Positions 1 through 6,162 of a stretch of 12,748 bases of DNA are shown here, one piece after another (within the stretch, counting starts at the first letter, position 1; every line of letters starts with the position of its first letter). Made by a program: the position numbers and the translations under genes. Below the pieces are notes generated by a model. It made no database searches and had not been told where the DNA came from. It saw only the letters and a program-made list of their open reading frames with translations. The DNA comes from Opitutales bacterium (GTDB lineage: Bacteria > Verrucomicrobiota > Verrucomicrobiia > Opitutales > Oceanipulchritudinaceae): the NCBI GenBank assembly GCA_007123395.1, contig SKLD01000515.1, positions 1 to 12,748 on the forward strand. Reading direction: 5' to 3'.

Positions 1-197
1 CGCACTAGAATATGGAAGTGCGTCTCCAGCACACAGTAGGTGATCACCTCCACCCCGCTGAACTCCGCCGCACGGTGCAGCGCCGCCACCCATACCTCCC
101 GCTGCCCCTCCAACAGCAAGCGCCGCTTCTGAATCACCCGCGATGTCACATGGTGCACCGCCGGTCCGTCCTCACGTTTTATTCTGATTTCACCCAT
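1..197 (-). CDS. IS200-like / REP-associated Y1 transposase, N-terminal part (cut by window edge)
   Basis: This is the first 65 residues of a protein that continues beyond the left edge. It begins MGEIRIKREDGPAVHHVTSR and reaches the sequence TYCVLETHFHILV. The HFH at residues 60-62 matches the metal-binding HUH motif of the Y1 (IS200/RAYT) transposase family, usually seen as NHFHLLV. That family nicks single-stranded DNA with a tyrosine located further on, here outside the window. The ATG at 197 is the natural start: homology to the broken copy at 4025-4162 begins exactly at that codon. No good ribosome binding site is seen; a GGAGG lies about 18 bases upstream, too far to be convincing. Family assignment is likely from the motif and N-terminal layout. 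Whether the gene is intact cannot be judged here. Confidence 0.75.
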   Translation of the reverse strand, partial: MGEIRIKREDGPAVHHVTSRVIQKRRLLLEGQREVWVAALHRAAEFSGVEVITYCVLETHFHILV

Positions 198-383
198 AAT
201 GGAAAAACACTGAAGCCTCCCAAAACCAAACACAAGCCAAATTTCTTCAAGAAAATTGGTTGTGGTAAAGAGCGATTATTGTGCCCATCTGTTTAAGATC
301 TCCAGCATTTTTTCTAAGAAATTTAATCTGAAGGAAGTTGCGATGGTTTTTGGGTGGTTGGGAGTTTTGCGGCGCATTCGCCC
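198..383. other. AT-rich spacer between mreD and the transposase
   Basis: No gene is supported here. The stretch from about 200 to 340 is much richer in A and T than its surroundings, as expected for a mobile-element leader or imported DNA. It carries the palindrome TTTCTTCAAGAAA (242-254), which lies 44 bases before the transposase start, and a weaker one, TTTCTAAGAAA (311-321). Next to the mreD stop I see only a short GGCG/CGCC stem without a T-run, so no clear terminator for mreD. Confidence 0.5.
242..254 (-). promoter_or_regulatory. Palindrome upstream of the transposase start, shared with the broken copy
   Basis: Read on the minus strand this is TTTCTTGAAGAAA, an inverted repeat with arms TTTCT/AGAAA. 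The same element (TTTCTCGAAGAAA) precedes the decayed transposase copy at 3959-3971. In both, the next bases contain CTTGTGTTT and the ATG follows at 44 and 53 bases. Conservation of sequence, orientation and rough spacing suggests part of the element (leader, operator or a REP-like recognition hairpin). Which of these it is cannot be told from sequence alone. Confidence 0.5.
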
Positions 384-911
384 TCATCCTTCCGGGCGTT
401 CCGCGGCGATATCCCAGCGGAAGGTTTCGAGGAGGCGAATCTGCAGGCGGAGCCAGAGGGGAGCGAGGAAGGTGACGAGGGCGAGGGAGAGGGCGGCGTC
501 GATGGCGAGGCGTTGCCAGAAAGCGGCGATGGCAATCGAGCCGAGGCCGAAGAAGACGGTTGCGGCGGCGAGGAAAGCGGCTTGGAGACCGAGGGCCGAC
601 ATGCGGATCTGGAAGGTCACTTGCCGGCGGATGCGCGGGCGCAGGTAGACGGCACCGGTCCATAGAGCGGTGATGAGAAGGAGGAGCGGCCCGAAGCCCG
701 GGGTATCGAGGGCGTCGAGCATGCTGCCGAGGAGCAGGGCGATGACGGCCCCGTGGAGGATGCGAAGGTAGAGCCCTGCGAAGAGGACGAGGAGGACGTG
801 GAGGTGAAGGCTGACGCCATAAGGGGCGAGGATGTGGTTGGCCTCGATCATGCCTGCGAGAAGGAGGGCGTTGAAGACGAAGACCCAGAAGACGGGAGCG
901 GCTCGGGACAT
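384..911 (-). CDS. mreD: Rod shape-determining protein MreD
   Basis: This 175-residue protein is almost entirely membrane-spanning. Hydrophobic segments lie at about 6-28, 36-50, 53-66, 73-91, 104-123 and 136-156, which fits the five or six helices and 160-180 residue size of MreD. The segment GSMLDALDTPGFGPLLLLI (62-80) matches the conserved small-residue/DxxxxxxxG loop of the family. MreD is an inner-membrane part of the elongasome, linking MreC and the MreB filament to the peptidoglycan synthases. It starts 12 bases after the mreC stop, so the two are surely co-transcribed. The usual next genes (a class B PBP, RodA) do not follow; a transposase lies downstream instead. Sequence identity in this family is low, so the assignment leans on topology plus the mreC neighbour. 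Confidence 0.87.
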   Translation of the reverse strand: MSRAAPVFWVFVFNALLLAGMIEANHILAPYGVSLHLHVLLVLFAGLYLRILHGAVIALLLGSMLDALDTPGFGPLLLLITALWTGAVYLRPRIRRQVTFQIRMSALGLQAAFLAAATVFFGLGSIAIAAFWQRLAIDAALSLALVTFLAPLWLRLQIRLLETFRWDIAAERPEG

Positions 912-923
912 GGAGGGGTTGGG

Positions 924-1769
924 TCAGCGCCCGGCGGCGTCATTTTCCGGGCGGTAGGGGACGAGGACGGTGACTTCGCGGAGGGAGAGGAGCTGCTCGC
1001 TCAGGCGCACGGTGCCGGATTGAAAAAGACCGTCGGGACTTTGTTCGAGGCGGAAGACGGTGCCGATGGTTATGCCGTCGGGAAAGGCGCCGCCGAGGCG
1101 CGAGGAGACGAGGCGGCGCGGGTTGCGGAGGTCCGCCTCGATGTCGGCGGGCACATTGGAGACGACCCCGCGCGGCGTGGTGAAGACGGAGTGCAAGCGG
1201 CCTTGGTATTGGACGGGGCGTGGATCGCCTTCGAAGTGTGCGGCGACGCGGAAGGACGGGCTGGAGGCGAGTTCCACGACGGAGGCATAGGCGTTGACTT
1301 CGACGATCCGACCCACGACGCCGTGGCGATAGATGACGGCGTTGCCCACCTCAATACCGTGAACGCGGCCCTTGCGGATAGTGAGGCGGTGCCACCATGT
1401 GTTGAAATCGCGCCGGACGACGCGGGCCACCTCCTCGCGGAACTCGGTCTGCGGCGGCATGCCGAGGAGTGCCTCCAGTCCCTCGATTTCCCGCTGAAGC
1501 GCTTCGAACTGTTGGTTGCGTACTTCATAGGCGGCGTTGAGGCGGGCGAGGTCGATACCCGCGCGGATGAGGTCGTCCTTCGAGCGCGCGCGGGTGCCCC
1601 AGTATTCACGCAGGTCGCGCAGGTGACTGGCGCCGGCGAGGGCGGGGGCCTGAAATTCGAAAAAGGAGGCGCGCGTGAAGCTCTGGATCACGGCCGGCCC
1701 GAGCCACCAAAAGAAGAAGATGGCGGCAGTGACGCCAAGGGCCTTGAGTTGAAACGGGATGCGCGGCAT
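924..1769 (-). CDS. mreC: Cell shape-determining protein MreC
   Basis: This 281-residue protein has a short basic cytoplasmic tail, one membrane helix at about 10-28, a heptad-like coiled coil around 65-105, and a periplasmic beta-barrel region (110-270). It ends with the typical LGGAFPDGITIGTV stretch (225-238) and a C-terminal VTVLVPYR strand. This is the standard MreC plan; MreC organises PBP2/RodA and binds MreD. I chose the ATG at 1769 (MPRIPFQLK) because it places the basic tail directly before the helix. The open frame continues upstream to an ATG at 1892, but those 41 extra residues are unlike MreC and overlap the region needed for the divergent protease promoter. There is no clear Shine-Dalgarno sequence. 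mreB, normally just upstream, is absent, and the adjacent gene is a divergently transcribed subtilase. Confidence 0.93.
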   Translation of the reverse strand: MPRIPFQLKALGVTAAIFFFWWLGPAVIQSFTRASFFEFQAPALAGASHLRDLREYWGTRARSKDDLIRAGIDLARLNAAYEVRNQQFEALQREIEGLEALLGMPPQTEFREEVARVVRRDFNTWWHRLTIRKGRVHGIEVGNAVIYRHGVVGRIVEVNAYASVVELASSPSFRVAAHFEGDPRPVQYQGRLHSVFTTPRGVVSNVPADIEADLRNPRRLVSSRLGGAFPDGITIGTVFRLEQSPDGLFQSGTVRLSEQLLSLREVTVLVPYRPENDAAGR

Positions 1770-1894
1770 GAATCGGAAAACGGCGCGGGTCGCCCGCCGG
1801 GGCGGTCCGGCGCCGTTCAGGATTCGAGGAGAAGGGCAGGCACCCCTCGAAGCAAGTTTGAAGCGCTGCCCCCCTGTTTCCGCGCGAAGCATTG

Positions 1895-1922
1895 TTGACG
1901 GGCGCGGAAGTCCCTGTAAGCT
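1895..1922 (+). promoter_or_regulatory. Candidate sigma-70-type promoter for the subtilase gene
   Basis: TTGACG (1895-1900) is followed after 16 bases by TAAGCT (1917-1922), a good -35 with a weak -10. It would start transcription only a few bases before the ATG at 1936. This would give an almost leaderless message, consistent with the lack of a ribosome binding site there. It sits in the 166-base spacer divergent from mreC. Single-site consensus matches are common by chance. Confidence 0.28.
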
Positions 1923-1935
1923 GTTTGCCTATTCG

Positions 1936-3558
1936 ATGTTTCGATGGGTTGCAGCCGGATTGATGATTGCGGGGACGTTCTTATTTTTCGTCCTCCTCAT
2001 TGTGCTGCCGCCGCGCGTTTCACCGGACTACTCCGGGGAGCGATCGGCGGTTGACGAGGAGCGGTCTTTTGCCTCTCCGCGACTCCGCGCGTGGGGAGAC
2101 ACTTGGGCAGTGCCGCAAAGTGGCGGCCTCGATTTCGGTCCCGACGCCCTTCCCGGTGAGGCCGTGGTTTTGCTGGACCACCTACGCGATATCGAATCAT
2201 TCCGTGACTTGGCAGAGGACTTCGGGCTCGAACTGGTCGGCGTCATTGATGAGCTGGGCATGGCGCGGTTGCGCGGCAGCGCGGCGGATTTGCGGCGGTT
2301 TGCCGAGGCTGGTTACGAGATGGAAGGGAACTTCCGCGTGACGATCCCGCCGCTCGTCGGGGATGACGAACAACCTGACTTTTTCGGGGGTGAACTGGTG
2401 GGTTTTGAGAGCGGTGTGCTGCGTTTTCTCGGTGTGCCGGAGGACAACGGCACATGGGGAGAGGGCGTGCGGATCGCCGTGCTCGACACCGGTGTGGGGA
2501 ACCATCCAGCGCTTGAGGGCGCGCGCATCCGGTCGATGGATCTCCTCGACCCGAGCCGCGGCGGTATCGACGACAACGGGCACGGAACGGCGGTTGTCTA
2601 TCACCTTCTGGCGCGCGACGAATTCGACACCGGAATGGTGCCCGGAGCGGATGTGCTGAGCCTGCGGGTGCTCCATAATGACGGCACGGGCGACAGCTTT
2701 ACCCTCGCGCAGGGTATTATCACGGCGGTCAACGAGGGCGCGGACATCATCAACCTTTCGCTTGGTACGCGGAGCGATTCTTCGGTCTTGCGCGCGGCTG
2801 TTGATTTCGCGCTTTCACGGAACGTCACGATAGTGGCGGCGGCGGGCAATGACGGGGTGGAGGGTGCTGTCTTTCCGGCTGCCTATACGGATGTTTTCAG
2901 TGTGGCGGCGGTGGACGCGCGGGACCGCCGTGCCCCTTTCTCGAACTTCGGCAAGGTGGACATGGTGGCACCGGGCTACGGACTGCCCTCGGGTTGGCTC
3001 GACGGCGAATATGTGAGCCTTGGCGGAACGTCGGCAGCGGCTCCGCTGGTGACGGGTGCGGTGGCGCGGTTACTAAGCCTGGAACCGGCGCTCACACCGC
3101 GGGAGGTGCGTGCAGTTGTCGAGAGCGCGAGCAACGACCTCGGGGCTCCGGGACGGGACGCTTATCACGGGGCGGGGCGGATTGATGTCGCCCGTATGGA
3201 GCGACGCAACCAGCCGGGGATCCACGACCTCGCCGTGACGGATTTTTCGTTTAGCGGCGATGGTGCTTCCCGGGATACCGTCGTGCTTTCCGTGGGCTTT
3301 CAAAACCGCGGCACCGAACCAGTCTCGGGAGCGCGCGCGCGGCTGTTTCTCGGTGACATTCTGGTGGCCGACGAGCGTGTGGATTTGTCCGTCGGTGAAG
3401 TCCACGCGCTGCGCTCGCTTGTGAACATGGCGCAGCTCGCCCACAAAGAAGGCCTGACGATGCGGGCGGAGATCCTGCCTCCGGCAGGCATCACCGACGC
3501 CCGACCGGCGGACAACATCCGTGTGGGCCGCGCGGGAATTCAGGATCCGGCTTATTGA
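1936..3558 (+). CDS. Membrane-anchored subtilisin-like serine protease (S8) with C-terminal CARDB-like domain
   Basis: This is a 540-residue protein. Residues 5-25 form an uncleaved-looking hydrophobic signal anchor (no clear A-x-A site), so the rest should lie outside the cytoplasm. Residues about 75-135 resemble an I9/fervidolysin-type inhibitory prodomain (strand-helix-strand-strand-helix pattern). The peptidase S8 domain spans about 175-415 and has the complete triad: D184 in AVLDTGVG, H216 in DDNGHGTAV and S366 in GGTSAAAP, with the oxyanion asparagine N305 in AAAGNDG. Residues about 428-535 look like a CARDB/beta-sandwich domain (VTDFSFSGDG, VGFQNRGTEPVSGARARLFL), often an adhesion or substrate-binding module. 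The ATG at 1936 is chosen because it gives the signal anchor at once; an upstream in-frame ATG at 1759 would overlap mreC and add 59 improbable residues. The substrate is unknown. Confidence 0.9.
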   Translation: MFRWVAAGLMIAGTFLFFVLLIVLPPRVSPDYSGERSAVDEERSFASPRLRAWGDTWAVPQSGGLDFGPDALPGEAVVLLDHLRDIESFRDLAEDFGLELVGVIDELGMARLRGSAADLRRFAEAGYEMEGNFRVTIPPLVGDDEQPDFFGGELVGFESGVLRFLGVPEDNGTWGEGVRIAVLDTGVGNHPALEGARIRSMDLLDPSRGGIDDNGHGTAVVYHLLARDEFDTGMVPGADVLSLRVLHNDGTGDSFTLAQGIITAVNEGADIINLSLGTRSDSSVLRAAVDFALSRNVTIVAAAGNDGVEGAVFPAAYTDVFSVAAVDARDRRAPFSNFGKVDMVAPGYGLPSGWLDGEYVSLGGTSAAAPLVTGAVARLLSLEPALTPREVRAVVESASNDLGAPGRDAYHGAGRIDVARMERRNQPGIHDLAVTDFSFSGDGASRDTVVLSVGFQNRGTEPVSGARARLFLGDILVADERVDLSVGEVHALRSLVNMAQLAHKEGLTMRAEILPPAGITDARPADNIRVGRAGIQDPAY

Positions 3559-3752
3559 GGTGCGTCGGGCGGCGGGCGCCACACGGCCTCTTCCCGAGAT
3601 CAGAATGGCCGCCGGCTCAGCCCCTTGCCGCCCTCCTCGTTGATTTGAGAGTGACAGGGCAGCTCACTTTGCGGGCGCTGCGTGAGTTTTCATCGGCGCG
3701 AATCGAAACTGCCTCAAGAAAATTCCGCCCGCACAGTCTTTCCGGCGTGTGC

Positions 3753-3773
3753 GTTACATCTCTTGAGAGTAAC
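3753..3773. repeat. Dyad / hairpin GTTAC-A-TCT(CTTG)AGA-GTAAC
   Basis: GTTAC (3753-3757) pairs with GTAAC (3769-3773), and TCT with AGA inside, closing on a CTTG loop with a single bulged A. CUUG loops are stable in RNA, but the symmetry would also suit a DNA-binding dimer. It lies 10 bases before the ATG of the short plus-strand frame at 3784. There is no T-run on either side to make it a convincing terminator for the protease gene. Confidence 0.45.
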
Positions 3774-3958
3774 ATCTTCTTGAATGAAACTCATGCGCCT
3801 GCCGCGCGGCCCGGACCCCGTGAGCACTTCGCGGAAAACAACCGTGCCGCGCACCCTGCCGCCGCTCGCCAAGCAGGAGCCAATGACCGAAGAGCCCCGC
3901 TCGTTCAATGCAGCAGGAAAACTGACGAGCACCACTAAGTCTTCGGATATTTCTCAAG

Positions 3959-3971
3959 TTTCTCGAAGAAA
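3959..3971 (+). promoter_or_regulatory. Palindrome upstream of the decayed transposase copy
   Basis: TTTCTCGAAGAAA, followed shortly by CTTGTGTTTTG, matches the element upstream of the left-edge transposase (242-254, minus). It lies 53 bases before the ATG at 4025. This shows that the homology between the two copies extends beyond the coding start. Confidence 0.5.
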
Positions 3972-4024
3972 TTAAACTTGTGTTTTGCACGAACATGCTC
4001 GATAACTGACCTTATTGATGCATT

Positions 4025-4162
4025 ATGGGAGAAATCATAATAAAACTTAATGACGGGTCATCGATGTATCATTTGAAATCGCGGGTGATCCCGAAGCGGT
4101 GGTTGCTGGCGGCGGCGCGTTCGCGGGCGAGGTATCGGGCGGTTGAGGATCCCCGGGGTTGA
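4025..4162 (+). pseudogene. Remnant of the Y1/RAYT transposase start
   Basis: A 45-codon frame begins MGEIIIKLNDGSSMYHLKSR. It aligns without gaps to the first 28 residues of the transposase at 1-197, with 17 of 28 residues identical. By my count 66 of 84 bases match. Similarity stops after KRWLL; the frame then runs through an arginine/alanine-rich stretch to a TGA at 4160-4162. There is no HUH motif or tyrosine, so it cannot be active. It is the 5' end of a related element truncated by deletion or recombination, pointing away from the other copy. Its GC-rich tail merges into the lplA-like gene's downstream flank. Confidence 0.7.
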
Positions 4163-4218
4163 TATTTGTTCCCGCGTTTTTCCAACGCGCGGTGTATTTC
4201 CGGCAGAGCAGCAAGTGA
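4163..4218. other. Spacer downstream of the lipoate transferase gene, with hairpin
   Basis: A perfect 6-base stem CGCGTT/AACGCG (4173-4178 and 4184-4189) closes on a 5-base loop, 30 bases past the stop of the minus-strand gene at 4219. No T-run follows on either strand, so it is at best a weak terminator or a REP-like remnant of the neighbouring element. Confidence 0.3.
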
Positions 4219-4995
4219 TCAGCGGCGCCGGTTCCAGGGCGCCGACCGAAACGTGGCGCGCAGCGGCTCCAACGTGCTTTCGGGCGGCTGTGCCAGCGTA
4301 TCGGTCGCGGCACCGAAGCTTTGTGCGAACCGGGCGGCAAAGGCATCGCGCAGCGCCTCCCGCGCGGCGGGGGAGGCGAGCGCCCCGGCCACGACACTCC
4401 CTTGCAGGAGGACACCGTCGCGCGTGCGTTTCATGGCCGCGCCCGCTATTTTGGCACCGGTCGCAGGGTCGAGAAGGTCGCCGGGCACGGGCTCTTCGAA
4501 GCAGACAGAAGGCCCGGCGGAGGCGCTCCGGTCAACCTCCTCGGAGCATTCCCCGGGGGGCGGGCAGACCTTAAGCCGGGCGGCCACGCCCGCTTCGGCG
4601 AGGGCCGCCGCGAGAAGTCGGTGCACGCGCGCGTAGAGAGCGGCGGGCCGCTCTGCCGCAGGCGCGCTGTGCGCGGGAAAGACGAGGGCGTAGGTCCAGT
4701 CGTCGCGGTGGTCGACGAGGCCGCCTCCCGTGGGGCGGCGGACGAGAGCGGGGGGTTCAGGGCTTGCGCCGGTGATTGCCTCAACACGCGCGGCTATGTC
4801 GGCCCAACGCTGTGACTGGCCGAAGGTAAAGGCGGATCCGCTCCATCCGTAGGCGCGGAAGAGGGCAACGGCCTCCGGGTGTGCTCCGGCGGCACGAAGC
4901 ATCCAGACGTCGAGGGCCATGTTGGCGGCAGCCTCCCCCCGGTCTTCCGGTAGGCAAAGGAGGCGCCTGGGCGCGTTTGCGGGTCGGTTTTTCAC
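4219..4995 (-). CDS. Lipoate-protein ligase / octanoyltransferase family (BPL/LPL domain, LipM-like)
   Basis: This 258-residue protein fills one BPL/LPL catalytic domain. It has the lipoyl-binding motif RRPTGGGLVDH (86-96), the conserved lysine K182 in GAKIAGAAMKR, and the LLQGSV strand after it. A cysteine, C165 in PSVCFEEP, sits where LipM-type octanoyltransferases carry their catalytic cysteine (CFD/CFE before the lysine motif). That favours acyl transfer from octanoyl-ACP over an ATP-dependent ligase, but the two are hard to separate by eye. The C-terminal WNRRR ending is typical of the family. The product would acylate the lipoyl domains of 2-oxoacid dehydrogenases or GcvH. I chose the GTG at 4995 because AAGGG lies 9 bases upstream; the longer ATG frame from 5043 adds 16 unlikely residues. 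It is divergent from hisC. Confidence 0.82.
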   Translation of the reverse strand: MKNRPANAPRRLLCLPEDRGEAAANMALDVWMLRAAGAHPEAVALFRAYGWSGSAFTFGQSQRWADIAARVEAITGASPEPPALVRRPTGGGLVDHRDDWTYALVFPAHSAPAAERPAALYARVHRLLAAALAEAGVAARLKVCPPPGECSEEVDRSASAGPSVCFEEPVPGDLLDPATGAKIAGAAMKRTRDGVLLQGSVVAGALASPAAREALRDAFAARFAQSFGAATDTLAQPPESTLEPLRATFRSAPWNRRR

Positions 4996-5005
4996 GTTTT
5001 GAATT

Positions 5006-5016
5006 CCCTTGCAAGG
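5006..5016 (-). promoter_or_regulatory. Shine-Dalgarno that fixes the GTG start, overlapping a palindrome
   Basis: On the minus strand AAGGG (5010-5006) lies 9 bases ahead of the GTG at 4995, supporting that start. It overlaps the perfect 10-base palindrome CCTTGCAAGG (5007-5016), in the middle of the 57-base spacer between the two divergent genes. The palindrome could be an operator for both genes or chance. Confidence 0.4.
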
Positions 5017-5052
5017 ATGCGCGGGGCGTGGAGAAATGCCCACGTCTTTTCA

Positions 5053-6159
5053 ATGCAAATCTCCGATTTGATGAGGGCCGCCGTCAAGCGGCTTCCGGTC
5101 TATCAGCCCGGCAAACCCGTTGAACTTGTGGCGCGGGAGTGCGGCCTCGACCCGCGCGAGGTGGTGAAGCTGGCCTCGAACGAGAATCCGCTCGGGCCGA
5201 GCCCGCGGGCTCTCGAGGCGGCGCGGCGCGCTCTTGCCGATACATGGTTGTATCCGGACAACGCCGGCTACTTCCTCATCCGCGCGCTCGCCGGACGGTT
5301 GCGGATGGAGGAGCGGCAGATCGTTCTCGCCGCCGGATCCAACGAAATCTTCTACCGCCTTTGTGATTTGTTTGTGGAGCCGGGTGTGGAGGTCGTGATG
5401 GGGGCGCATGCCTTCATTTCTTACAAGATCGCCACGCTCCTGCGCGACGGCAAGGCGGTGGAGACGCCCATGCCGGACCTCGTGCACGACCCGGCGGCAA
5501 TGCTCGCGGCGGTGACCGACCACACGCGCCTCGTCTTTCTGCCCAATCCGAACAATCCCACAGGCACGGCGCTGGGCGCGGGCGAGGTGCTCGAGTTCGC
5601 CCGCAGCCTGCCCGACCATGTCGTCTTCTGCTACGACGAGGCCTACGCCGAATACCAGTCCCGCCCCGCCGACCTGCGACCCCTCATTGCGGAGGGCCGG
5701 AAGGTGGTATGCACGCGCACGTTTTCCAAGATTTACGGGCTCGCCGGTCTGCGGATCGGTTACGCCTATACAACTCCCGATCTCGCGGACGCGCTCAACG
5801 CCGTGCGTCCGCCCTTCAACACGGGCAACGTGGCGCAGGCAGCGGCCCTCGCCGCCCTCGACGACACCGCCTTTGTCGACCAGAGCCGCCACTGCAACAT
5901 GGCCGGGCAACTCCAGTTGGAAAAGGGCCTTGCCGCCCTCGGTGTGGAGAGCGTGCGCAGCGAGGCGAACTTCACGCTCGCGCGTATCGGCGGGCGGTCG
6001 GCGGAGGTGGCGCGCGATCTCCAGGCGGCGGGCGTCATTGTGCGTCCGGTGGCCAACTACGGCTTGCCGGACTATCTGCGGGTCTCCGTCGGCACAGAGG
6101 CACAGAACCGGCGTTTCCTCGGCGCGCTGGAGAGCGTGATGCAATCCAACCGGACGTAG
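5053..6159 (+). CDS. hisC: Histidinol-phosphate aminotransferase (class I/II PLP aminotransferase)
   Basis: This 368-residue protein has the size and motifs of HisC: the N-terminal VKLASNENPLGPS (38-50), FLPNPNNPTG (162-171) with the cofactor-contacting asparagine, VFCYDEAYAEY (191-201) with D195 binding the pyridine nitrogen, TFSKIYGLAGLRIGY (223-237) with Schiff-base lysine K226, and YLRVSVGT (341-348) with R343 for the substrate carboxylate. It converts imidazole acetol phosphate plus glutamate to histidinol phosphate. Relatives also act on aromatic amino acids, and no other his gene is in the window to decide. The ATG at 5053 is chosen to match family N-termini; ATG 5071 is possible, and the ATG at 4999 would overlap the divergent gene's leader. 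There is no clear ribosome binding site. The next gene begins 4 bases after its stop codon. Confidence 0.9.
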   Translation: MQISDLMRAAVKRLPVYQPGKPVELVARECGLDPREVVKLASNENPLGPSPRALEAARRALADTWLYPDNAGYFLIRALAGRLRMEERQIVLAAGSNEIFYRLCDLFVEPGVEVVMGAHAFISYKIATLLRDGKAVETPMPDLVHDPAAMLAAVTDHTRLVFLPNPNNPTGTALGAGEVLEFARSLPDHVVFCYDEAYAEYQSRPADLRPLIAEGRKVVCTRTFSKIYGLAGLRIGYAYTTPDLADALNAVRPPFNTGNVAQAAALAALDDTAFVDQSRHCNMAGQLQLEKGLAALGVESVRSEANFTLARIGGRSAEVARDLQAAGVIVRPVANYGLPDYLRVSVGTEAQNRRFLGALESVMQSNRT

Positions 6160-6162
6160 CGC

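Larger units (their letters stand above)
3559..4024. other. Gene-poor region with ambiguous short ORFs
   Basis: No recognisable gene. Two overlapping short frames look about equally protein-like. One is plus-strand 3784-3975 (63 residues, MKLMRLPRGPDPV...), proline-rich, beginning just after a hairpin. The other is minus-strand 3714-3935 (73 residues, MVLVSFPAALNERGSS...). Both have high third-position GC in their middles, which on opposite strands of GC-rich DNA is not decisive. I recognise neither. The last 100 bases before 4025 become AT-rich and carry the palindrome shared with the left-edge transposase. The whole stretch reads like a scar of decayed genes and an insertion. Confidence 0.35.

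Noticed and set aside
1770..1892. N-terminal extension of MreC by 41 residues
   Set aside because: The extension is not MreC-like and would put a long tail before the membrane helix; the ATG at 1769 fits the family.
753..1898. A 381-codon plus-strand frame opposite mreD and mreC
   Set aside because: Acidic, glycine-rich, low-complexity product with no motif; it is the antisense of two well-supported genes.
1759..1935. N-terminal extension of the subtilase by 59 residues
   Set aside because: It would overlap mreC and bury the signal anchor inside the protein; the ATG at 1936 starts directly with the anchor.
4219..4221. Recoded TGA (selenocysteine or readthrough) at the end of the lipoate transferase gene
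   Set aside because: The protein already ends in the family-typical WNRRR. No SECIS-like hairpin is obvious immediately after the TGA, and the downstream peptide partly lies antisense to the transposase remnant.
4143..4636. Plus-strand frames rich in R, A, G and P across the 3' half of the lipoate transferase gene
   Set aside because: Antisense of a gene with clear catalytic motifs; no recognisable domain.
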